This document shows, piece after piece, positions 25,598-33,936 of a stretch of DNA of 64,000 nt. Source of the DNA: Flavobacterium silvaticum (GTDB taxonomy: Bacteria; Bacteroidota; Bacteroidia; Flavobacteriales; Flavobacteriaceae). Each line of letters begins with the position of its first letter. Position 1 is the first letter of the stretch. A model generated the notes under the pieces. That model ran no database searches. It was given only the letters and a program-made list of their open reading frames with translations, and was not told where the DNA came from. A program made the translations under genes and the position numbers. The stretch covers positions 124,001-188,000 of the forward strand of contig NZ_JAAMPU010000106.1 of the NCBI RefSeq assembly GCF_012911565.1, written 5' to 3'.

Positions 25598-26074
25598 CTA
25601 GAGCGTTTTGAGCTTATCGTAAAGTTCAATTTCGCCACCCTGGTTATAACCGTTATGGATGTAGACGACCTTTTTATTCTTGACGACAATGGTATAGGGA
25701 ACGTTTGCGATTCCGAGTGCGCGTTTCAGATCCTGGTTTCCGTCCAATAAAATGGTATAGGGCCAGTTTTTTCCGTTGAGCAATGGCTTGACGCGTTTTT
25801 GCGTACGTGAATCATCTATGGAAACGGCCACCACCTGCATATTGAGTTCCTTTGACCATTCTTCGTATTTTTCATTGATGGCGTCGAGTTCGTTAAGGCA
25901 AGGCACACACCAGGTAGCCCAAAATGCAAAAACATAAATTTTATCCTGATCGGCAAAATCTTCTTTGACGTCGAATTGTTTATTGTCTGGTGATTTGAGG
26001 GAAACCTTAGGCATTTCTGTCTGGGCATGAAGTCCGAGGGTAAGAAATAACAAGGCCACAATGGTAGTTTTCAT
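25598..26074 (-). CDS. TlpA-family periplasmic thiol:disulfide oxidoreductase
   Basis: A 158-residue thioredoxin-fold protein with signal peptide (MKTTIVALLFLTLGLHAQ). The active site is FWATWCVPCL, Cys56 and Cys59; the cis-proline is in IANVPYTIVV. TlpA-type proteins reduce disulfides in envelope proteins. Its stop lies three bases before the DUF6029 start, indicating an operon, and it is divergent across 273 bases from a secreted protein that also carries a CxxC thioredoxin domain. Its redox partner is not visible. Confidence 0.85.
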   Translation of the reverse strand: MKTTIVALLFLTLGLHAQTEMPKVSLKSPDNKQFDVKEDFADQDKIYVFAFWATWCVPCLNELDAINEKYEEWSKELNMQVVAVSIDDSRTQKRVKPLLNGKNWPYTILLDGNQDLKRALGIANVPYTIVVKNKKVVYIHNGYNQGGEIELYDKLKTL

Positions 26075-26347
26075 AATAGCGTAGTCGTTGGTTTGTAATT
26101 TTGACTGGCAATATTAAGGTTTTTTTGCCAATGGAAACCGCTCATTATGATTAAGGTGTAAGATGTGTGTCCATTCGATTGAAAATTCCTGCACAAAAAA
26201 TAAAATCCATAATGTTAAAGGCAATTATCCCGAATAATCCACAACGAAAAACGATTTCTTAAACTTTTTTTTTATTTTTTGTAACCCCAATGTGAAAATT
26301 AATTATTTTCGCAGAATCAGTTATTTAACCACCAACTTACTACGACG

Positions 26348-27793
26348 ATGAAAAAAATTTTACTCATTGCTGCATTGGCTATTGGCTTTACGTCACAAGC
26401 ACAATTGCCAGCCAATTCGCCAGCTCCTGATTTTACGGTAACGGATCTGAACGGAAACACACATCACCTGAACGATTATCTTGCTCAAGGCAAAACCGTA
26501 ATCCTTGATATTTCTGCTGCATGGTGCGGTCCTTGCTGGGCTTACCACAATTCCGGATCACTTGACGATGTTTATGAAACATTCGGTCAGGGAGGGTCAG
26601 ATGAAGTTGTTGTTCTTTTTGTAGAAGGCGATTCCGTTACTCCGGTTGAAATGCTTTATGGAACAGGGACAGACGAATACGGGCGTGTCCCTCAGGGTAA
26701 CTGGGTAGAAAACACACCTTATCCTATCATTGACAGCGGACTTATTGCCGATTTGTACGAAATCACATATTTCCCTACTGTTTACCGCATCTGCCCGGAC
26801 GGCATCGTTAACGAAATCGGATCTGCATCCGCAACAAGCATCCGCAATGGAATCAACAGCAATTGCGTAACTACACCACTTGTCGGCCTTTCGAACTTTC
26901 CGCATTCCAATGCTACGGAATTCCGTTCATGCGTGAATTCAGGTGCTTTGGTAACCAAAGTCCGCAACCTTGGAACGAATACAATGACTTCGGCTACCAT
27001 CGTGCTTAAAGAAAACGGAAACCCGATCGAAACAAAGAACTGGACCGGAAACACTACACAGTTCAATACCGCTACCATTACATTTACATCTGCTACGCTC
27101 ACACCTGGTGCTACTTATGTTGCCGAAGTTACCTCTGTAAACGGTGGCTCACCACTACACCCGGAGCAGGCTATTGGCGATATCGCTGTTAACCTTGCCC
27201 AGGTTGCGACTTCTACAGAATTGACCCTGAATATCTTCACGGATGAATATCCTGAAGAAATCAAGTGGCGCGTTAAAAATGGCGCAGGTACAGTAATCGC
27301 AAACGGCGGACCTTACGAAGGAGAAAACAGCACAATGATTACAGAAACGTTCAGCGTTCCGGCCGGAACTGCAGACGATTGCTATCGTTTTGAGCTTCAG
27401 GATACGTATGGTGACGGATGGGGCATTGGCGCTACACAGCACGGTGTCCAGATATTTAACGGTGACGCTTTGATTTTCGAGAAATTCACGAACGATGCCT
27501 TTACTACGCTTCCGGTACTAGCCGCATTCAAAACCCAGGTTGTGTTAGGTGTTGGTGAATTTGACAGCAATGCTTTTGCCATCTATCCGAATCCGTCTAA
27601 CGGTTTGTTCAACATCCGTACGACTTCAAGCGCAACGATCCTTGTTTCTGACCTGACTGGAAAAACAGTTTATTCAGGTTCAAACATCAACGATGGAGCT
27701 GTACTTGACCTGACTGCTTTGCAAACAGGAATGTATATCGCTAAAGTCAAAACAGCTACAACAGAAACCGTAGAGAAACTTATCATTAAGTAA
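26348..27793 (+). CDS. Secreted thioredoxin-fold protein with T9SS type A sorting domain
   Basis: A 481-residue protein: signal peptide (MKKILLIAALAIGFTSQAQ), then an AhpC/TlpA-like thioredoxin domain (residues 20-180) with SAAWCGPCWAY, Cys60 and Cys63, and FPTVYRI as the cis-Pro region; then a beta-rich middle with DTYGDGWGIGATQHGVQIF (about 350-370), and a type A sorting domain (about 405-481, IYPNPSNGLFNI... TGMYIAKVKT). A thiol oxidoreductase sent to the cell surface or medium by T9SS is the natural reading. A strong terminator follows. Confidence 0.88.
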   Translation: MKKILLIAALAIGFTSQAQLPANSPAPDFTVTDLNGNTHHLNDYLAQGKTVILDISAAWCGPCWAYHNSGSLDDVYETFGQGGSDEVVVLFVEGDSVTPVEMLYGTGTDEYGRVPQGNWVENTPYPIIDSGLIADLYEITYFPTVYRICPDGIVNEIGSASATSIRNGINSNCVTTPLVGLSNFPHSNATEFRSCVNSGALVTKVRNLGTNTMTSATIVLKENGNPIETKNWTGNTTQFNTATITFTSATLTPGATYVAEVTSVNGGSPLHPEQAIGDIAVNLAQVATSTELTLNIFTDEYPEEIKWRVKNGAGTVIANGGPYEGENSTMITETFSVPAGTADDCYRFELQDTYGDGWGIGATQHGVQIFNGDALIFEKFTNDAFTTLPVLAAFKTQVVLGVGEFDSNAFAIYPNPSNGLFNIRTTSSATILVSDLTGKTVYSGSNINDGAVLDLTALQTGMYIAKVKTATTETVEKLIIK

Positions 27794-27814
27794 TTCTCTT
27801 ACAAATACCTTATG

Positions 27815-27850
27815 ACTATCGGGGTTTTAACGACTCCGATAGTTTTTTTT
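27815..27850 (+). terminator. Terminator after the T9SS thioredoxin gene
   Basis: ACTATCGG (27815-27822) and CCGATAGT (27836-27843) followed by eight T. Confidence 0.82.
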
Positions 27851-27884
27851 AATAAATACAGCAACAAAACTACCTTTTAAGATT

Positions 27885-28601
27885 ATGAAAAAGATTATGT
27901 TGGCGGCAGGCCTTTTATTATGCGGGTTCGCAAATGCCCAATTGACATTTACGTCATTTGGAGAACCTATCATAGACAATCATGTCTACGAATACGATAC
28001 GTTTTACAATATGCAGATACGTGTTGCGAACGAATCTGAAGACGAAACGGTATACATGAAAGCCCGTGTTGACGATATGGTCAATGCTACGGGGCAAAAT
28101 GCACAGCTTTGCTTTGGAGGAATATGTCTGTTCACCCTGAGTGAAAACTTGCAGGTTCCACCATCTTTCCCAGCCATATTGGAGCCTGGACAGACTACAT
28201 CGGCAGAAGACCATATGTGGAATACAAATGCCGGCGACGGTGTGAACTATCCGATGGATTACGTTCTTTCGTTCCATAAAATTACAGAAGACGGAGAACC
28301 GATCGAACAATTGCTATCGTTTACGTATCGCTATAACCCACAATTGGGGCTTAAAGGAGTTTCTCTTTCACAAATCGGGATCCGCAACCTGAATACGGTA
28401 CTTGACGCTTCTTTGAACATCAATACGACAATAGCATTGAACATGGAAATCGTAAACCTCAACGGTCAGGTCATCCAGAACAAAAAAGTTGTTGAAGGGC
28501 AACAGAGTTTCGACGTTTCGAACCTGAACCAAGGCATGTACATCATTCGTTTTACCAATGACCAGAATGTTTCGGCACAGGTCAAAGTGATGAAAAAATA
28601 A
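27885..28601 (+). CDS. Small secreted protein with T9SS type A sorting domain
   Basis: A 238-residue protein with signal peptide MKKIMLAAGLLLCGFANAQ. The middle domain is beta-rich with one cysteine pair, LCFGGICLF (about residues 78-86), suggestive of a structural or redox-active disulfide. The tail GLKGVSLSQIGIRN... to VSAQVKVMKK fits a T9SS type A domain, with LNQGMYIIRF as the usual penultimate strand. It is 15 bases ahead of the Omp28-like gene, so they are co-transcribed. I do not recognise the central domain. Confidence 0.75.
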   Translation: MKKIMLAAGLLLCGFANAQLTFTSFGEPIIDNHVYEYDTFYNMQIRVANESEDETVYMKARVDDMVNATGQNAQLCFGGICLFTLSENLQVPPSFPAILEPGQTTSAEDHMWNTNAGDGVNYPMDYVLSFHKITEDGEPIEQLLSFTYRYNPQLGLKGVSLSQIGIRNLNTVLDASLNINTTIALNMEIVNLNGQVIQNKKVVEGQQSFDVSNLNQGMYIIRFTNDQNVSAQVKVMKK

Positions 28602-28616
28602 TCACTCCCTGAAGAA

Positions 28617-29666
28617 ATGAAAAAACTACAATTCATTTTTCTGTTTGTTGCGACGGCCTTCCTGGCATCTTGCTCAAAAGATTACGAGGCATTGCCCTCT
28701 GTTGGCGAAATACGGCTGAATGCTGACGAAACCGTTAAACTCATTGGCGAAACGGTAACCATTTCCGTTGTTGACGATTTGGGAGACGATGTTACCGATG
28801 AGGCTGAAATAACCATCAACGGAGAGCCATTCTCAGGAACGACTTTTTCATCAGCTACCACAGGAACCTTCAGCTTCAAGGCAACGTATGCAGGATTGGT
28901 GACGAACCAGCAGGATATTACGTTCCGCGATCCGAGCCAGATTGTCTATAAAAGAAACATCCTTATTGAAGATTATACCGGAACCTGGTGTGGCTATTGT
29001 CCGCGTGTTGCCTGGGGAATAGAAAAACTGGCGGAGCAGACGCAAAACTTTGTGGCCGTTGGCATACACAGAGCGAGTTCTGTACCTACCGATGCCGCCT
29101 ATGACCCGTACAATTTTGACACTACCGAACTGGAAAACATGGTCAATATACCGGGCTATCCAAAAGGAATGGTCAACCGCACTTTCCTCTGGCCTTTTCC
29201 GGAGCCTAATAAAATCAACCAGGTTCTTGACCAGGGATTGGGCGATCCGAAATTAGGTCTCTCGCTTACGTCTACGGCAGATGCGAATAGTTATAACCTT
29301 ACCGTTAATGCACGGTTTGCACAACAGTTCAGCAATCTGAAACTTGTGGTTTATGTAGTTGAAAATGGTCTTGTACACGACCAGCACAATTACACGACAT
29401 ATTACAACGATGTGGACCCGATTCCTAATTTTGTCCATAATCACGTATTGCGTTCCATATTGACGGCCCAGCTTGGTGATGCCATTGCCGATTCAGAGGC
29501 CAACCAGTCGCATGAATTTGCCCGCACGTTTTCGCTTCCTTTCCCTTCTAATGTTGAAAACAAGGCAGAGGTTGAATTCGTAGCCTTTATAGTGGGTGCA
29601 GATAATTCGGTCATCAATGCACAAAAAGCACATGTAGGAACAACAAAGGATTACGAAGAATTGTAA
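28617..29666 (+). CDS. Omp28-related outer-membrane lipoprotein
   Basis: A 349-residue lipoprotein: the signal peptide ends in the lipobox FLASC with Cys19. An Ig-like region (about 28-105) precedes the Omp28 domain, RNILIEDYTGTWCGYCPR, where Cys125-Gly-Tyr-Cys128 is a CxxC thioredoxin-like site, followed by GIHRASS and PGYPKGMVNR (cis-Pro equivalent). Omp28 is a Porphyromonas surface protein; a redox role fits the motif but is not established. It is cotranscribed with the preceding T9SS gene and ends in a strong terminator. Confidence 0.87.
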   Translation: MKKLQFIFLFVATAFLASCSKDYEALPSVGEIRLNADETVKLIGETVTISVVDDLGDDVTDEAEITINGEPFSGTTFSSATTGTFSFKATYAGLVTNQQDITFRDPSQIVYKRNILIEDYTGTWCGYCPRVAWGIEKLAEQTQNFVAVGIHRASSVPTDAAYDPYNFDTTELENMVNIPGYPKGMVNRTFLWPFPEPNKINQVLDQGLGDPKLGLSLTSTADANSYNLTVNARFAQQFSNLKLVVYVVENGLVHDQHNYTTYYNDVDPIPNFVHNHVLRSILTAQLGDAIADSEANQSHEFARTFSLPFPSNVENKAEVEFVAFIVGADNSVINAQKAHVGTTKDYEEL

Positions 29667-29687
29667 ATCCGGAAATAATTTGCATTA

Positions 29688-29717
29688 AGCCGCTCCTTAT
29701 TAGGAGCGGCTTTTTTG
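29688..29717 (+). terminator. Terminator after the Omp28-like gene
   Basis: AAGCCGCTCCT (29688-29698) and AGGAGCGGCTT (29703-29713), 11-bp perfect stem, four-base loop, T run. Confidence 0.88.
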
Positions 29718-29763
29718 TTTGACATAACATTACTTACACAAGGAAATATACTGTAGATGAAAC

Positions 29764-29840
29764 CTGTGACAATTAATTTAATTTGAGAAAAATGTCACAG
29801 CAGGTGTGACAAAATTATTTTTCTGAAAGAAACGTCACAC
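29764..29840. repeat. Two tandem 37-bp dyads with TGTGACA half-sites
   Basis: Unit 1 (29764-29800) has perfect arms CTGTGACA and TGTCACAG; unit 2 (29804-29840) has perfect arms GTGTGAC and GTCACAC. Both are 37 bp, start 40 bp apart, and their interiors are alike (AT-rich with TTTGAGAAA / TCTGAAAGA). The junction itself is TGTCACAGCAGGTGTGACA. They sit between two opposing terminators, where no promoter is needed for the flanking genes. Confidence 0.75.
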
Positions 29841-29928
29841 ATGCTGTTCGGAAAAAAAATAAGGAATATAAAACATTCATTCATGTTTAAATACAGAAAA
29901 AGCATCTAAGCAAATAATCACAACAAAC

Positions 29929-29957
29929 AAAAAAGCGCATCCTTTCGAATGCGCCCT
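29929..29957 (-). terminator. Terminator of the araB-araD-araA-symporter operon
   Basis: GCGCAT (29935-29940) and ATGCGC (29949-29954), extended by one or two pairs; on the minus strand the stem is followed by six T. Confidence 0.75.
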
Positions 29958-29982
29958 TACTATAAATCAACTAACTAACTTT

Positions 29983-31683
29983 TTACCAGAACTTAATGTA
30001 TAATGCCGCTACAAGCAGGCAAGTAACTACAATAAGTGCCATTGTGGACGGCGCCACTTTGAACATTCTTTTTTCAAGCACGTAGGCTTTCGGATTGACT
30101 TTAGGGCCGGCAAGGCTTATCAATACCATCGCAAGTGCTGTGAAGAAAAAGGCCCAGCCCATACAAACCAGGAACGGAATTTCAAACCCGCCTTTACCGT
30201 TAGGGAATGCCGTCCACAGTATGTTCTCATTTCCGAATACACCCGGCGCATAATTATTAAAGAATACAGATAGCAGGAATCCGAGGATAATCCCGACAAT
30301 CGCCGCAGTTCCCGTAGTCCGTTTCCAGAACATCCCCAAAAGAAAAACCGCGAGTACACCCGGGCTGATAAAGCCTGTATATTTCTGGATGAACGTGAAA
30401 CCGCCTTCACCGCCAATTCCAAGCAAATCTTCCCACGTAAGCAGAATCGATAAAACCATGGCAGCGACAATCGCAAGACGGCCCGTGGTAACCAATTTTT
30501 GCTCACTTGCCTCTTTGTTGATGTATTTCTTGTAGATATCAAGTGTGAAAATGGTCGAGATACTGTTTGCTTTTCCGGCAAGCGACGCTACGATAGCAGC
30601 CGTAAGAGCAGCTACCGAAAGTCCTTTCAATCCTGTAGGTAAAAAGCCAAGAACCGCCGAGTAAGCGTTATCTGCCATCAATTTTCCGCCCGGAGCCATT
30701 TCTGCCTGCAATCCACCATTGGTATACAATACATAAGCTGCTATTCCCGGAAGCATCACGATGATAGGCATGGCCAATTTCATAAGACCGGCAAACAAAA
30801 TCCCGGTACGTGCAGTCTTCAAATCGGCACCAAGAGCTCGCTGGGTAATATATTGGTTACAGCCCCAATAATTCAGGTTCACGATCCATTGCCCTGCAAA
30901 GTACATCGTGATTCCCGGTAACATCAGGTATTTATTGATTTCGGCCTGTGGTGCGTTTACCGACGGTTTGTCCAGGATCATCTTGAAATGATCCGGCGCT
31001 TTTTCCATCAGTGCGTGGAATCCGGCTATGGCATCCGTACCAAGACCGAAATGCTCGCTGACCAATGTAAGCGCAATATACGTTGTCGCGAGTCCGCCGA
31101 TTACAAGTACGACTACCTGGATTACATCGGTAAACCCGATAACCTTCATTCCACCCAACGTAATGACAAGCGCAAAAATCGCCATTGCCACGATGATGAT
31201 GTGGAAATAATCACCTCCGGCAATATTGTTTATCGCCAATGCACCAAGGAAAAGGATTGATGTCAGGTTAACGAAAACATATAGGAACAACCAGAAAATG
31301 GCCATGATCAGACTCACGGTTTCATTGTATCGCGTCTGAAGGAACTGAGGCATCGTAAAGATCTTGTTCTTCAGATACACCGGAATGAACCAGACGGCCA
31401 CAATGATCAGGACAATCGCCGCGACCCATTCGTAGGCTGCTACCGCAACACCCACGACGAATCCGTTTCCGGACATCCCGATGAATTGTTCGGCTGAAAT
31501 ATTCGATGCGATCAACGATGCACCGATAGCCCACCAGGTCAGCGATCCTTCGGCCAGAAAGAAATCCTTGGAATCTGAAACGCCTTTTTGCTTTTTACTT
31601 CTGTAGATCCAATATCCGTAACCGGCGACCAGAAAGAAATAAACAATGAATATGATATAGTCTATCGATGCAAATTTGCTCAT
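29983..31683 (-). CDS. Sodium/solute symporter (SSS family), probable L-arabinose uptake
   Basis: Inner-membrane Na+-coupled sugar symporter of 566 residues with about 14 hydrophobic segments. Family marks: DFFLAEGSLTWWAIGASLIASNISAEQFIGMSG at the N-terminus (TM1 sodium-site region; residues about 38-70), the WVNLNYWGCNQYITQRALGA segment near residue 280, and SLAGKANSISTIFTLDIYKK near residue 385, as in SglT-type sugar transporters. Placement as last gene behind araA supports L-arabinose as substrate; Bacteroides thetaiotaomicron has an analogous AraT next to araBDA. A terminator follows. Confidence 0.87.
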   Translation of the reverse strand: MSKFASIDYIIFIVYFFLVAGYGYWIYRSKKQKGVSDSKDFFLAEGSLTWWAIGASLIASNISAEQFIGMSGNGFVVGVAVAAYEWVAAIVLIIVAVWFIPVYLKNKIFTMPQFLQTRYNETVSLIMAIFWLFLYVFVNLTSILFLGALAINNIAGGDYFHIIIVAMAIFALVITLGGMKVIGFTDVIQVVVLVIGGLATTYIALTLVSEHFGLGTDAIAGFHALMEKAPDHFKMILDKPSVNAPQAEINKYLMLPGITMYFAGQWIVNLNYWGCNQYITQRALGADLKTARTGILFAGLMKLAMPIIVMLPGIAAYVLYTNGGLQAEMAPGGKLMADNAYSAVLGFLPTGLKGLSVAALTAAIVASLAGKANSISTIFTLDIYKKYINKEASEQKLVTTGRLAIVAAMVLSILLTWEDLLGIGGEGGFTFIQKYTGFISPGVLAVFLLGMFWKRTTGTAAIVGIILGFLLSVFFNNYAPGVFGNENILWTAFPNGKGGFEIPFLVCMGWAFFFTALAMVLISLAGPKVNPKAYVLEKRMFKVAPSTMALIVVTCLLVAALYIKFW

Positions 31684-31728
31684 AAGGAACAGTATAAATG
31701 CCAGCTTGCGCCAGCTGTTGTTTGGTTA

Positions 31729-33219
31729 TTATTTGTAAGCCGCGTCGTTCCAGCGAATTTCGTTGCGGAACTGATCGAGCTTAGTGTCTTTGCCTATACG
31801 AAGGAATTCAATCCCGGCCATATCGGCGAAATCAGCGATCAATTCGGCCGACAGGTTCTGGCTGTAAGCCGTATGGTGCGCTCCTCCGGCATAGATCCAC
31901 GCCGCGCATCCGGTTTTCATATCAGGAAGTGGTTTCCACAACACGCGTGCTACCGGTAAATTCGGCAGGTCGTTTTGAGGCTCTACGGCTTCCACTTCGT
32001 TTACGATCAAACGGAATCTGTTACCCATATCTACAATCGACGCATTGAGTGCAGCTCCACCGGCCACATTGAAGACCAAACGCGCAGGATCGGCTTTGCC
32101 GCCAATTCCAAGCGGATGCACTTCAAGGCTCGGTTTGGTAGCAGCCAATGACGCATCGATTTCAAGCATATGCGATCCGAGGACCAATTCGTTGTTCGGG
32201 TCGAAATGGTACGTATAATCTTCCATGAATCCGTTTCCGCCTTCGAGTCCGGCACCCATTACTTTGAATGCACGCACCAAAGCAGCCGTTTTCCAGTCAC
32301 CTTCTCCGGCGAATCCGTAGCCTTGTGCAAGCAGACGCTGAACCGCCAAACCTGGCAATTGCACCATACCGTGAAGGTCTTCGAACGTATCGGAGAAACC
32401 TTTGAAACCACCGTCTTCAAGGAACTTTTTCAATCCGAGTTCAATACGCGCCGCTTCATAGACAGAGGCATGACGTGAACCGCCTTTTTTCAGATCGTCC
32501 GCTAAAGTATATTCTTTTTCGTAAACAGCAAGCAATGCATCGATATCGTTTGCGGAAATCGAATCAATAATAGCAACCAAATCCCCTATCCCATAAGAAT
32601 TCACCGAGAATCCGAACTTCAATTCCGCTTCCACTTTATCGCCCTCGGTAACGGCAACGAAACGCATATTGTCTCCAAAACGGGCAAATTTCCCACCTTG
32701 CCAATCGTACCATCCGGCAGCGGCACGGCTCCAGTCGCCAATTTCTTTCTGGGCTGCTTTGTCTTCCCAATGCCCGACCACAACTTTTCTGTTGCGACGC
32801 ATTCTGGAAACCATGAATCCGAATTCACGATCTCCGTGTGCACTCTGGTTCAGGTTCATGAAATCCATGTCGATGGAATTCCAGGGAATATCGCGGTTGA
32901 ATTGTGTGTGCAGGTGAAGCAACGGTTTATTGAGGATCGAAAGTCCGCGGATCCACATTTTTGCCGGCGAGAACGTATGCATCCAGGCAATGACGCCAAT
33001 TACGTTTTCGGCTGAATTTGCAGCCAACAAGGTGTCGTAGATTTCCTGGGTCGATTTTACCGTAGGCTTGAAAACCACGCGAACCGGAATGTCACCGGCC
33101 GCATCAAGGCCTTTTGCGATTTGCTGGGAATGTTCGGCAACCTGGCGAAGCGTTTCTTCCCCGTATAGGTTCTGGCTGCCCGTAACGAACCACACCTCGA
33201 ATTGTTTTAAGTTGATCAT
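31729..33219 (-). CDS. araA: L-arabinose isomerase
   Basis: Converts L-arabinose to L-ribulose in the cytoplasm; first step of the isomerase pathway. The metal-binding set is complete and numbered as in E. coli AraA: Glu306 ([10 protein letters not shown]), Glu333 (FMEDYTYHF), His350 (LGSHMLEI) and His449 (AGGAHHTAY). The N-terminus [16 protein letters not shown] is characteristic. Length 496 is normal. It lies between araD (18 bases upstream) and the symporter gene (45 bases downstream), in one operon starting at araB. Confidence 0.97.
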   Translation of the reverse strand: MINLKQFEVWFVTGSQNLYGEETLRQVAEHSQQIAKGLDAAGDIPVRVVFKPTVKSTQEIYDTLLAANSAENVIGVIAWMHTFSPAKMWIRGLSILNKPLLHLHTQFNRDIPWNSIDMDFMNLNQSAHGDREFGFMVSRMRRNRKVVVGHWEDKAAQKEIGDWSRAAAGWYDWQGGKFARFGDNMRFVAVTEGDKVEAELKFGFSVNSYGIGDLVAIIDSISANDIDALLAVYEKEYTLADDLKKGGSRHASVYEAARIELGLKKFLEDGGFKGFSDTFEDLHGMVQLPGLAVQRLLAQGYGFAGEGDWKTAALVRAFKVMGAGLEGGNGFMEDYTYHFDPNNELVLGSHMLEIDASLAATKPSLEVHPLGIGGKADPARLVFNVAGGAALNASIVDMGNRFRLIVNEVEAVEPQNDLPNLPVARVLWKPLPDMKTGCAAWIYAGGAHHTAYSQNLSAELIADFADMAGIEFLRIGKDTKLDQFRNEIRWNDAAYK

Positions 33220-33237
33220 GATAAGCTATACTATTTG

Positions 33238-33936
33238 TTATTGTCCGTAGTAAGAATTTGGCCCGTGTTTGCGCTCGTAGTGTTTGTTGATCAAAGCATC
33301 TTTGAGTCGCGGCGCATTCGGGTTTATTTGTTCGGTTAAGAGTGCCATTTTGGCCACGGTTTCCAGCACCGCGCTGTTGTAGACTGCTTTGTGGGCATTT
33401 TTCCCCCAGGTGAAAGGAGCGTGGTTTCCAACCAGCACCATTTCCACTTCCTCGTAGCTGATGCCTTTTTCCTCGAAACAGTTTATGATTTGAAAACCGG
33501 TTTCATATTCGTAATCGCCTTTGATCATGTCATCGCTCATTGGAGGCGCGCACGGAATGTCTGTGGTCAAATGGTCGGCGTGGGTAGTTCCGAAGATGGG
33601 GATATCGCGTTGTGCCTGAGCCCAGGCCGTTCCGTAAACCGAATGCGTATGGACTATCCCACCAATTTTCGGCCACTGCTTGTACAATACGGCATGGGTT
33701 TTTGTGTCCGATGACGGACGCAGATCGCCTTCTACGATGTTTCCGTCAAAGTCAACAATGACCATTTTTTCAGGAGTCAGGTCTTCATACGGAACACCGC
33801 TTGGCTTTATGGCGAAAACATTTTGCTCGCGATCGGCGGCACTTACGTTTCCAAAAGTGAACAGTACAAGCCCCAATTTTGGCAATTGCATGTTCGCGTC
33901 GTAAGCTTCCTGCTTTATTCTTTGGTATTGGCTCAT
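33238..33936 (-). CDS. araD: L-ribulose-5-phosphate 4-epimerase
   Basis: Zinc-dependent class II aldolase-fold epimerase that converts L-ribulose 5-phosphate to D-xylulose 5-phosphate. Visible zinc ligands are His96 and His98 (IVHTHS) and His172 (VGNHAPFTWG); Asp77 (RPSSDTKTH) and Tyr229/Tyr230 near the end match catalytic Asp76 and Tyr229 of E. coli. Length 232 is typical. The ATG overlaps the araB stop by four bases (ATGA), so translation is coupled; araA follows. Confidence 0.96.
   Translation of the reverse strand: MSQYQRIKQEAYDANMQLPKLGLVLFTFGNVSAADREQNVFAIKPSGVPYEDLTPEKMVIVDFDGNIVEGDLRPSSDTKTHAVLYKQWPKIGGIVHTHSVYGTAWAQAQRDIPIFGTTHADHLTTDIPCAPPMSDDMIKGDYEYETGFQIINCFEEKGISYEEVEMVLVGNHAPFTWGKNAHKAVYNSAVLETVAKMALLTEQINPNAPRLKDALINKHYERKHGPNSYYGQ

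Noticed and set aside
29667..29982. The TGTGACA units as a CRISPR array
   Set aside because: Only two units, each is itself palindromic over 37 bp with no separate spacer, and no cas genes are in the window.
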